From positions 1-6,049 of the forward strand of contig DTYT01000314.1 of NCBI GenBank assembly GCA_012961745.1: a stretch of DNA of 6,049 bases. Direction: 5' to 3'. Positions within the stretch are counted from its first letter, which is position 1, and every line of letters begins with the position of its first letter. Origin of the DNA: Kiritimatiellia bacterium. GTDB taxonomy: Bacteria > Verrucomicrobiota > Kiritimatiellia > B70-G9. The position numbers and the translations under genes are program-made. The notes under the pieces are model-generated. The model was not told the DNA's origin. It was given only the letters and a program-made list of their open reading frames with translations, and made no database searches. Below, piece by piece: positions 1-6,049 of the stretch.

Positions 1-2469
1 CCCATCCAGGTCGGCGGCGTCGTAATAGTCGTCGGACACCTGTTTCAGGGCCGCCAGGTAGATCAGGGAACCGGGGCCGAGATGATGCCAGGCAACCGGT
101 AATACGCAGGCGAGAAGGGCGGTGTCGGGATCGGTCAACCATCGCACCGGCTCGGGGAGGGTGCGGAAGAGGGAGGCCGGGAAGCGGACGCTCGACTGCA
201 CGATGACCGCGATGCCGGGCTGTAGCAGTGCCAGCCCGGCGAGCACGCCGGTGGTGGCGGCCAGGAAGCCGACCGCGGAGCCGCCCACGAGGCGGAGCCG
301 GCGGAGCACTCGCAGGGAGAAAAAAATGACCAGGCCGCCCGCTGCCAAGTAGAAGATTGCGGGGATATTCATCACCAGGCGGTTGAGGATTCCGCGGGGG
401 CCGGGTTCGTACAACTGCTTCCACAGCAGGATGGTGACCAGTCCTCCGGCTACCGCCGGCAGGTAATAGAGCAAGCGGAAAAAGGTCTTGCCGCGGGGGA
501 TTTCGTTAAGCAGCAGGGCCAGGCCCAGGGGCGGCAGGAAGCAGAGGAAGATGATCAGCAAGCTGTAGCGCAGGGAGTTCCACAGGGCGCGCCACCAGCG
601 AACGTCCCACAGAAGGTTCCCGAAGTTATCCAAGCCGACCCATTCCGACGCGCGCACCAGGTGGAAATCCTGGAAGGCCATGAGGGAACTCCAGAAGAGG
701 GGCACGTACTGCCAAAGCAGTATGGAGAGCACCGCCGGCACCATCAGTACCGCGCACCTTCGTGCGGCGCTTCCCCGGGGAGAGGCGATCGGCGATCCCA
801 TCGCGATGGCGGCGAAGCGGGATCCGATCCGGAGCAGAGCAAACACAAAGGCCAGCACGATAGCAACCAGCAACCCCGCCGCTGCCAGGCGCCGTCGTTT
901 CATTGCTTGTGGGGAAACGAGACCGAACATTTCCTGGTTGGCGCGCTCACAGGCCGCGGCCAGCAGCGACTGCAACTGCATCAGCCGTTTCTCTCTATCG
1001 GGGGATAGCTCGCCTTCCAGGGCCATCTGTCTGGCCCGTTCGACAGGCTCGGTCAGAATGTTGTAAAGATAGTTGCAGTTCTTTCCGTAGGGTTCAGGTC
1101 GACCCGCGTCGAGAGCGATTCGGAAGCAGTCCTGCCATCCGGGCGGGGAAAGACGGACCAGTTCCGGGTACCCGAATTTCACCAGGAGGCGGGGATTCAG
1201 GAAGCGGCCCAATCCGCCTTCCACCAGCACGCGAGTCTTGATACGGGTTGCTTCGATGCCGTCGTAAAAGCGTATGTATTCCCAGGCGGCATCACGCACC
1301 GCCGGCTCCCGTATTCCCGAGAACAGCCCCATCATCATACTGTTCAGCTCGGAACCCCGCAGGCCGGTAGGGCCGCGGGGCACCGGGACCATGCCGGTGA
1401 TGTCGGGATTGATGCGTTGAAACATCCGCCCGTCTATGTAGGCGAACAGCATGGCGATTTCGCCGCGTTCCCATTTGGCGCCCGCGGTCGCCCAGTCCGG
1501 ATCCTGGTAGGCGTATCCGTAGTACCGGCGGCCGTTTTTCTCCCAGGGCTCGGTACCCAGCCGGGTGTAGAAATCCAGCGCGATCGCCGCCTCCGGCGAG
1601 TCAAACACCGCCCGCCAGACGTCGGTGGTCGGATCGCGCCGTACCGCTTCGCCGCCGGCGGACCACAGGAACGACATCCACCACCAGGACTCGTGGGCAC
1701 CGGTGGAAAAGTAGATTCCATAGATACCCTTTTCGGGATCGGTAATTCGGCGGCATGCGCTCAGCATATCGTCCCAGGTCCAATCGTTGGTGGGATAGGG
1801 GACCCCGGCTTCGTCGAAGACGTCCTTGCGGAACAGGACCACCTTTCCCAGTGCTCCCCCGTAGGGAAGCGCCCATACATGCACCTCGCCCCCGGGGCCC
1901 TTGCGCCGGATTACCGGCCAGATCTTGGGATGTACGCGGAATTGCACTTCTTCCGGCGGCATGGCCGCCAGGTACCGGTCTCCCGGCAGGTCCAGTGGGT
2001 ACAGGAAACCTTCTTGGATGTAGGTATCCGACTGGCGGAAGTTGACATACATCACGTCCGGAGCCATGTTGCCGGCGACCGCCAGCAGGGCCCCTTCCAC
2101 TCCTTCGATGCGGATTCCGGTAGCCCGGTGGAGCCGGACCTTCACGTGCTCCCAATTGTGATGGCCATATTTCTCCGGGTGTTCCAGGTACACCTGTTTC
2201 CAGCGCGCCTGGAAGATTTCCGGGAAACGACGGACGAACTCCTTCACGGCGGCGGCATCCGCCCGGGTGGGGGTATCAGTGCGGGCGGGATCGGGCAGCC
2301 AGAAGACCTTCACGTGAATCACGGTCCCGTCGGGACGGTCTTCAATCCATCCCGCAGGAAGGGACTGGGCGGACAACAGCAGCAGGGTGACACCCGCCCA
2401 AAAGAGACCGCTGCCGCCAGGGCGGGCGCAAGGTGCACTCCGTGATTGGTGGCCCTGCCCGGTTCTCAC
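1..2469 (-). CDS. Fused extracellular solute-binding protein and MalF-type sugar ABC permease, partial (runs off left edge)
   Basis: This looks like an importer subunit that both captures a solute, probably a sugar, outside the membrane and forms half of the channel. Reading the minus strand from GTG 2469 gives 823 residues without a stop. Residues 20-40 are a hydrophobic signal segment (LFWAGVTLLLLSAQSLPA) with no lipobox cysteine. Residues about 45-510 are a family-1 solute-binding domain, with VLFRKDVFDEAGVPYP near 211-226, a Trp-rich stretch at 259-270 and a helical C-terminus. A helix at about 527-546 follows. The permease core starts near 571, with PLFWSSLMAF and WVGLDNFGNLL typical of MalF/UgpA. 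The EAA-loop motif (DAADLDG, 817-823) meets the window edge, so roughly 100 residues are missing. Residues 702-750 carry two extra hydrophobic segments. The start is uncertain: ATG 2559 is also in frame, but 2469 gives the more usual signal peptide and has AGGGA upstream. No ATPase is in view. Confidence 0.88.
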   Translation of the reverse strand, partial: MRTGQGHQSRSAPCARPGGSGLFWAGVTLLLLSAQSLPAGWIEDRPDGTVIHVKVFWLPDPARTDTPTRADAAAVKEFVRRFPEIFQARWKQVYLEHPEKYGHHNWEHVKVRLHRATGIRIEGVEGALLAVAGNMAPDVMYVNFRQSDTYIQEGFLYPLDLPGDRYLAAMPPEEVQFRVHPKIWPVIRRKGPGGEVHVWALPYGGALGKVVLFRKDVFDEAGVPYPTNDWTWDDMLSACRRITDPEKGIYGIYFSTGAHESWWWMSFLWSAGGEAVRRDPTTDVWRAVFDSPEAAIALDFYTRLGTEPWEKNGRRYYGYAYQDPDWATAGAKWERGEIAMLFAYIDGRMFQRINPDITGMVPVPRGPTGLRGSELNSMMMGLFSGIREPAVRDAAWEYIRFYDGIEATRIKTRVLVEGGLGRFLNPRLLVKFGYPELVRLSPPGWQDCFRIALDAGRPEPYGKNCNYLYNILTEPVERARQMALEGELSPDREKRLMQLQSLLAAACERANQEMFGLVSPQAMKRRRLAAAGLLVAIVLAFVFALLRIGSRFAAIAMGSPIASPRGSAARRCAVLMVPAVLSILLWQYVPLFWSSLMAFQDFHLVRASEWVGLDNFGNLLWDVRWWRALWNSLRYSLLIIFLCFLPPLGLALLLNEIPRGKTFFRLLYYLPAVAGGLVTILLWKQLYEPGPRGILNRLVMNIPAIFYLAAGGLVIFFSLRVLRRLRLVGGSAVGFLAATTGVLAGLALLQPGIAVIVQSSVRFPASLFRTLPEPVRWLTDPDTALLACVLPVAWHHLGPGSLIYLAALKQVSDDYYDAADLDG

Positions 2470-2826
2470 TACCCGGTTCCCTGCGCCGGAATCATTTCCA
2501 TGGTTTACGATCGCGGGTTTCAGCGCAAGCAAATGACATTGCGGGAAGGACCGGGGCATTCGCGTCCCGGCCGGATAACCGGACTTGCACACCCGCAGGG
2601 CGCCACACTAGCATGCACTTGTACGGGGAATGGGGTGCCCTAGAGAAACCGGGTGTAGAGTCCGCCGGGATCGGCCGACCGGCCTCTGCGGACGGCTGAT
2701 CGGATTCGGGTGGCGAAAGCCAGTGGCGGCCCGGCACAATGCCACGGCGCAGGAGCAGCCCGGTGGGGAAGAGAAGTATGAAGGGCTTGATCTATGCCGT
2801 CCGGCTAGCGCTGCGGGTGGGGAGCA
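2470..2826. other. Divergent intergenic region between the transporter fusion and the wHTH gene
   Basis: This stretch of about 357 bases separates two divergently oriented genes, so it should hold promoters for both. No convincing consensus promoter is visible. A weak candidate on the plus strand is TTGCAC at 2585 with TAGCAT at 2609 (spacer 18). Part of the region (up to 2559) may be coding if the transporter starts at ATG 2559. The only strong structural signal is the inverted repeat at 2669-2701. Short open frames here do not resemble proteins. Confidence 0.5.
2669..2701. repeat. Inverted repeat / potential hairpin in divergent promoter region
   Basis: GATCGGCCG (2669-2677) pairs with CGGCTGATC (2693-2701) over 9 bases, with one G-U wobble if transcribed from the plus strand. 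After an A/A mismatch, CCG (2679-2681) pairs with CGG (2689-2691), leaving a 7-base loop. There is no T-run after it, so it is not an intrinsic terminator. Its place between divergent genes suggests an operator or a leader structure, but this is inference. Confidence 0.45.
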
Positions 2827-3411
2827 ATGCATGGACTCGACCTATTACTGGCGCGGCAGAGTCACCTGATGGTTCTGCGGGTGCTGTACCATGCTGACGG
2901 GCCGCTGACCGGCCGGGAGGTCGAACGGCGCACCGGCCTGTCAAATCGAGGGGCCATGCTGGCCCTGGAGTCCCTGGTGGGGTTGTCAGCGGTCCGGAGA
3001 CGGGTGGAAGGCAACGCGTATCGCTACACATTGAATCCGGATCACTACCTGGTTTCCCGCGTGTTGAAGTCCGCCTTCGAAGCCGAGGACTTGTTCTGGA
3101 CGGATGTCCGCAAGCTGGTCAGAAGGATCGTTCATCCCCGGCCGATGGCCGCGGTGGCCGCGGGTCCGTTGGCGCGGGACGAGAGCCTCGCCTGGGGCCG
3201 GATGGAACTGGTGATGCTTTTTTCGAGTGGTCGCAGTCGCATACGTGCGTTCGCTTCCACCGAGGAGCTGCGCGAGGCGATCCAGGGCCGCTACGGTCTG
3301 CCGTCGGTGTGTACCCTCTTGGATGTAAATATCATGGACCGGGAGGAATACGACGCCTTGTGGAAGCGGGTCGCCCGCGAGGGGATCCTGCTCTTCGGCA
3401 ACCTGCCATGA
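2827..3411 (+). CDS. Winged helix-turn-helix protein with a degenerate nucleotidyltransferase-like domain
   Basis: This is probably a DNA-binding regulator of 194 residues. Residues about 12-75 form a winged helix: LTGREVERRTGLSN is the recognition region and YRYTLNPDHY the wing and its exit. A helical linker leads to a C-terminal domain (about 105-192) whose layout follows minimal (MNT/KNTase-like) nucleotidyltransferases, ending in the typical ILLFGN strand. The catalytic signatures seem lost: the family's GSxARGE is GPLARDE (113-119), and the paired aspartates of SDxDL are replaced in GRMEL (124-128). Nucleotide transfer is therefore unlikely. No HEPN toxin partner lies next to it, which argues against an MNT/HEPN toxin-antitoxin pair. 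ATG 2827 fits the family's N-terminus, and the G-rich tract GGTGGGGAG (2816-2824) is a close-set ribosome site. It is divergent from the transporter, which it might control. Target and ligand are unknown. Confidence 0.8.
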   Translation: MHGLDLLLARQSHLMVLRVLYHADGPLTGREVERRTGLSNRGAMLALESLVGLSAVRRRVEGNAYRYTLNPDHYLVSRVLKSAFEAEDLFWTDVRKLVRRIVHPRPMAAVAAGPLARDESLAWGRMELVMLFSSGRSRIRAFASTEELREAIQGRYGLPSVCTLLDVNIMDREEYDALWKRVAREGILLFGNLP

Positions 3412-3520
3412 AGTTCTCCACCCGGCGCACACGCGGCGGCGCGGGCGAGGGGGGTTGGGATGCACGCCAGGCGCCCGGGAGCCGGCGGGGCTGCCTATGG
3501 CATTGCGGCACAGATACCGC
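3412..3520. other. Convergent intergenic gap
   Basis: These 109 bases lie between the 3' ends of the wHTH gene and the ATP-grasp gene. A near-palindrome (GGCGCCCGGGAGCC, 3470-3483) and a short GCGG...CCGC pairing (3505-3520) are present. Neither is followed by a T-run on either strand, so no intrinsic terminator can be claimed. Confidence 0.4.
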
Positions 3521-4525
3521 CTAGGGTCCTGCGTAGCGGCTGAGCGCGAGCTTGACGATGCGGCGGACCAGTTGGCGGTGTTCGATCCCGGCCTGTTGCG
3601 CGGCTTCGGCCAGATCTTCGCCGTAGGAGAGGTCGGGGTTGGGGTTGGCTTCGAGGAAGACAATATCCCCCATGTCAGCGATACGTAGATCTATGCGTCC
3701 ATAGTCGCGCAGGTGGAGGATGCGGTATATCCGCTTGCTTATCCTTACCACCTGTTGCATCAGGGCCGAGGACAGATCGGCGTTCCCGTAGGAGATCTGC
3801 CACTTGCTGCGGTAAGCCGCATCTCGCTTGACGCGCGCGGTGGCTATCAGCGGTCCGTCGCCGCCGCACCGGCCGAAGAAGAGCTCCCGGGGCGGGAAGG
3901 TGTGCAGACGCCGGTTGCCGATGATTCCGACGTAGATTTCACGACCGCTGACGAACTGTTCACAAATCGCGGGCTGCGAGAGACGGTTGTGGATCATGGT
4001 GATGCGCTCCCGGGCCTGCTGCTCGTTGTGGACCAGCGAGGCAAGCGAGATGCCATCGGAGCCGTCTTCGTACCGGGGCTTGACCACCATGGGAAACCGC
4101 ACCTGTCGCGGGCAACGCTTCCGCCCCGGGGGGACGGTGGCGAAGGCCGGAACGCGGATGTGGTGGTGCCCCAGGATCCGCTTGCAGGTAGCCTTGTCCC
4201 GGCAGAGTATCATGCCGTCGGGCCCGGTACCGGTGTAGGGGATTCCCAGCAGGTCCAGGAGCCCGGCTATGCAGGCGTCCATCCGCCGCTCCCCCCGGAA
4301 GTGCTCGGTGAGATTGAAGACCAGGCCGGGAGCGATTTCTTGCAGGCGCCGGATAGTCTGATCAACATCCGGACCGAACGGAAGCACCTCAACCTCATGC
4401 CCCAGTAACCGCAGCGCTTCGACCACGTGGAATTCCATTTCCCGGCAGATCGCCTCGGTTGCGCCGCTGAGCTGAGGGTCCTCAGGGTGGAAGGCTTCCT
4501 GGTCTATGAGGGCTACGATCTTCAT
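3521..4525 (-). CDS. D-alanine-D-alanine ligase-like ATP-grasp enzyme
   Basis: This is a 334-residue ATP-dependent carboxylate-amine (or carboxylate-thiol) ligase, probably cytoplasmic. The Ddl-type layout is visible: an N-terminal Rossmann-like domain (MKIVALIDQE, 1-10); a substrate-side motif VFNLTEHFRGE (69-79) followed by IPYTGTGP (95-102); RDK (109-111) and KPRYEDGSDGIS (149-160) for the nucleotide-binding lysines and Gly-rich loop; EQFVSGREIYVG (189-200); and the metal ligands D279 in RIDLRI and E292/N294 in LEANPNPDLS. The motif around 74-79 departs from the HGxxGEDG of true Ddl, so this is more likely a paralogue acting on another amino acid or peptide than the cell-wall enzyme. Its ATG overlaps the stop of the metallopeptidase gene (ATGA, 4522-4525), implying translational coupling. 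The substrate cannot be told from sequence. Confidence 0.9.
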   Translation of the reverse strand: MKIVALIDQEAFHPEDPQLSGATEAICREMEFHVVEALRLLGHEVEVLPFGPDVDQTIRRLQEIAPGLVFNLTEHFRGERRMDACIAGLLDLLGIPYTGTGPDGMILCRDKATCKRILGHHHIRVPAFATVPPGRKRCPRQVRFPMVVKPRYEDGSDGISLASLVHNEQQARERITMIHNRLSQPAICEQFVSGREIYVGIIGNRRLHTFPPRELFFGRCGGDGPLIATARVKRDAAYRSKWQISYGNADLSSALMQQVVRISKRIYRILHLRDYGRIDLRIADMGDIVFLEANPNPDLSYGEDLAEAAQQAGIEHRQLVRRIVKLALSRYAGP

Positions 4526-5592
4526 TTCCGCGAAGCCGACGATTTCGTCAGCACATATTGCTCCTCCAGGACCAGCGAGGTGAGCACCACGCCCAGACGC
4601 AGCAGAGTATGTTCGGTCCCCTCGTGCTGGTAGATATCCAGCTGCCGCGCCCGCGCCGCCAGCCGCGCCAGGATCTCATTCACCAGATACTTCCGCACCA
4701 GGGCCAGGCGGGCGACGGTATCGATCAGCTCACGCCGGTACTTCCGGATGAATGCGGATGCCCGCAGGGATCCTTCCGGCGCGTGGGCGGAAAAGATCGA
4801 GTTCAGGATGCGGTCGTACACTTCCGGGAACAGATCGCGGAACTCCTTCTTCTTGCGCTTGTAATAGGTCCGCAGGGTCGCCCTCACGCGGCTGGCCGGC
4901 CGGAAGAGTTCACCCGCGGTGACTTCCGGCGGCTTCCCCGCGCTTTCCTTCATGAGCCGGTCGACGTATTCCAGCTTTTTCAGCGCTGGCCAGCCCGCAT
5001 ACTTCCGGTGCCAGTCCAGCCCGGGCGTGAGCCAGACCGCGAATGTTTCGGCGAAGTCTTCGTCGGGATGGGCCTGGGCGTAATTGTCTTTGAGGTGAAC
5101 CACGTACTTTCGGCTGTAGGGGCGCATGGGGTACTCGTCGGGATTGTAGTCTTCCGAAATCGGACCAAACAGCTCCCGCCACCGGGTCCGGCGGTAGAAG
5201 CGGTACGCATAGTTGTACGAATGCCCCGCCTCGTGGCGCAGCAGGCGCATCCGCTGCACCGGATCGGCACCCTCGGCTTCCAGCATCATCTTCTTCTCGA
5301 GCTCGATGAGTCGGGGATGAGCCAGCCAGAACGGAATACCGATGACCGGCACCCGATCCGGGCACAGCCACTCCACGGTGAGATAGCAGCGGGGCTGGAA
5401 AGTAAGTCCCCGGCTTTCCAGCTCGGAATAGAGTTGCCTGACAGAGTCTTCCAGCGGGCTCTGTTCGATACGGACTCCGAGATCGCAGATCCGCTCGTCG
5501 AGCAGATCTTCATCGGGAGCGTTTTCCCAGTCGGGATGCGGCCAGTACATCCGGCGGCAACGCGCCCGCGGCATGTCAGTTTGGTTTTTCAT
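4522..5592 (-). CDS. Putative zinc-binding metallopeptidase (HEAGH)
   Basis: This 356-residue protein resembles the 'putative zinc-binding metallopeptidase' family (I recall Pfam Peptidase_Mx, PF15887; to be checked). No function is established for it that I know of. RICDLGVRIE (about 34-43) and VPVIGIPFWLAHPRL (81-95) are family-like. RLLRHEAGHSYNYAY holds the HExxH zinc site (HEAGH, 120-124), and HPDEDFAETFAVWLTP (about 175-190) supplies a likely third Glu ligand. The C-terminal third is helical and basic, then Leu-rich. There is no signal peptide or membrane segment, so it is probably cytoplasmic. ATG 5592 is chosen because AGGT lies about 9 bases upstream and family similarity begins soon after. 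GTG 5673, with GGCGGAA just before it, would add 27 residues of unrecognised sequence and cannot be excluded. It is the first gene of a two-gene operon with the ATP-grasp ligase, suggesting that the two act on the same peptide-like substrate. Confidence 0.85.
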   Translation of the reverse strand: MKNQTDMPRARCRRMYWPHPDWENAPDEDLLDERICDLGVRIEQSPLEDSVRQLYSELESRGLTFQPRCYLTVEWLCPDRVPVIGIPFWLAHPRLIELEKKMMLEAEGADPVQRMRLLRHEAGHSYNYAYRFYRRTRWRELFGPISEDYNPDEYPMRPYSRKYVVHLKDNYAQAHPDEDFAETFAVWLTPGLDWHRKYAGWPALKKLEYVDRLMKESAGKPPEVTAGELFRPASRVRATLRTYYKRKKKEFRDLFPEVYDRILNSIFSAHAPEGSLRASAFIRKYRRELIDTVARLALVRKYLVNEILARLAARARQLDIYQHEGTEHTLLRLGVVLTSLVLEEQYVLTKSSASRK

Positions 5593-5734
5593 GCCACGTA
5601 CCTGAGTCCATGACCCATAAAATATGTCCCCACCGGCGGCCTCTTCCAACCCCAAATACCGATGCGCCCGCACTTCCGCCGGTTTACGGGGGATCTGGGC
5701 GTGTCGAACGGGGGATGGAAGGAGGCGCGAAGCA

Positions 5735-5749
5735 CCCCTATAATTGGGG
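5735..5749 (+). promoter_or_regulatory. Candidate -10 box inside a small palindrome
   Basis: A perfect TATAAT (5739-5744) sits between CCCC (5735-5738) and GGGG (5746-5749), between two divergent genes. The -35 position (TGGAAG, 5716-5721, spacer 17) matches poorly. Transcription would begin near 5751, about 20 bases before the GTG of the glycosylase gene. The motif is AT-rich on both strands, so it could serve either direction. Confidence 0.35.
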
Positions 5750-5769
5750 AGGTTTCCACAGGGCGGAAA

Positions 5770-5961
5770 GTGAAACAGGTCGGCCTATCGCCGGAGGTAC
5801 CGGTAAACGCCCGGGTGCTGGTGCTGGGATCCTTTCCCGGCCGCGAGTCGTTGCGGCAGCGGGCTTACTACGCGCACCCCGATAATCTTTTCTGGGCGTT
5901 CATGCAGGAATTGCTTGGAATTCCCCGCACGTTACCTTACCGGGAGCGACTGCGGAGGCTC
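5770..5961 (+). CDS. Hypoxanthine/deoxyinosine DNA glycosylase, N-terminal part (disrupted by chimeric end)
   Basis: This is a base-excision repair enzyme of the uracil-DNA-glycosylase superfamily that removes deaminated bases such as hypoxanthine from DNA. From GTG 5770 the protein begins MKQVGLSPEVPVNARVLVLG. It contains the family signature GSFPGRESLRQRAYY (20-34) and AHPDNLFW (35-42), which form the active-site loop and the following helix, then LPYRERLRRL (about 55-64). Full-length members have about 160-190 residues, so more than half is missing. After residue 64 the expected continuation (an RGIALWD-like segment) is absent and the frame continues as unrelated AT-rich sequence to the window end. 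The frame is also open upstream to GTG 5701, but 5770 matches the family's short N-terminus. GGGGAGG (5746-5752) is a distant ribosome site and GGCGG (5762-5766) a close one. It is divergent from the metallopeptidase operon and probably unrelated to it. Confidence 0.8.
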
Positions 5962-6036
5962 AATCTCATCAAAGCTATACTTATAATCAGTAAAATGTTC
6001 AAAAGCAATAATGCCTTGATAGAGCAACATATCGCT
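5962..6036. other. AT-rich segment, probably a chimeric read end
   Basis: These 75 bases have about 23 G/C by hand count (roughly 31 percent), against clearly GC-rich sequence everywhere else. The break falls in the middle of a conserved gene, where the protein stops matching its family. Since adapter sequence follows directly, this is most simply a foreign or misassembled read end. The frame staying open is coincidental. Confidence 0.7.
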
Positions 6037-6049
6037 AGATCGGAAGAGC
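6037..6049 (+). other. Illumina TruSeq adapter remnant
   Basis: The last 13 bases are AGATCGGAAGAGC, identical to the common stem of Illumina TruSeq adapters as it appears 3' of an insert. This is technical contamination at a contig end and not genomic sequence. Confidence 0.95.

Noticed and set aside
1417..2445. Long plus-strand open frame of 342 codons
   Set aside because: It lies opposite the solute-binding domain, whose minus-strand translation is clearly a known family. The plus-strand protein is low-complexity and Pro/Gly/Arg-rich, a usual antisense shadow in GC-rich DNA.
2778..2897. Possible 39-codon leader peptide (MKGLIYAVRLALRVG...) with GGGGAAGAG upstream
   Set aside because: It has a plausible ribosome site and overlaps the start of the wHTH gene, but there is no attenuator-like structure, no run of a regulatory codon and no family resemblance. 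The evidence is too thin.
2827..3411. Antitoxin of an MNT/HEPN toxin-antitoxin system
   Set aside because: The nucleotidyltransferase active site is degenerate, a wHTH is fused in front, and no HEPN gene lies beside it.
3470..3520. Convergent terminator
   Set aside because: Short GC-rich pairings exist but no T-run follows on either strand.
3713..4408. Plus-strand open frame of 231 codons
   Set aside because: It is antisense to the ATP-grasp gene, whose motifs are unmistakable. The product looks like a shadow translation.
4558..5613. Long plus-strand open frame of 351 codons
   Set aside because: It is antisense to the metallopeptidase, which carries HEAGH and family motifs. The plus-strand product shows no recognisable domain.
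5962..6036. AT-rich island from horizontal transfer
   Set aside because: It directly abuts sequencing adapter and breaks a conserved gene, so an artefact explains it better.

Overview
The window is GC-rich bacterial DNA. Five protein genes can be supported, and the fifth ends in what looks like a sequencing or assembly artefact. No RNA genes, CRISPR arrays, insertion sequences or convincing terminators were seen. The organism cannot be named from this sequence. The high GC content, the ATP-grasp/zinc-peptidase pair and the solute-binding/permease fusion would fit an uncultured environmental bacterium, for example from the Planctomycetota or a related candidate phylum. That is a weak inference.

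Left part (1-2469, minus strand): one uninterrupted reading frame runs off the left edge. It joins a complete family-1 type extracellular solute-binding protein to a MalF-like sugar permease in a single polypeptide of at least 823 residues. It has a signal peptide, the binding domain, an extra hydrophobic helix that can turn the chain back into the cytoplasm, and then the permease. The window ends inside the EAA loop that contacts the ATPase. The permease also carries an extra pair of hydrophobic segments.

Middle (2470-2826 intergenic, then 2827-3411 plus strand): a divergently transcribed small protein has a winged helix-turn-helix followed by a nucleotidyltransferase-like domain whose active-site residues appear to be lost. 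The intergenic stretch holds a 9-bp stem with further pairing inside it, which could be an operator or an RNA structure.

Right part (3521-5592, minus strand): a two-gene operon with a 4-bp ATGA overlap encodes a HEAGH zinc metallopeptidase-like protein and then a D-Ala-D-Ala-ligase-like ATP-grasp enzyme. This is the most interesting functional unit: a bond-forming amidoligase coupled to a probable bond-cleaving peptidase, substrate unknown.

Far right (5770 to the end, plus strand): the N-terminal part of a hypoxanthine/deoxyinosine DNA glycosylase of the uracil-DNA-glycosylase superfamily starts here. After about 5960 the protein stops resembling its family and the DNA becomes AT-rich. The last 13 bases (6037-6049) are exactly the Illumina TruSeq adapter stem. 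The final roughly 90 bases are therefore best read as a chimeric, untrimmed read end and not as genome.
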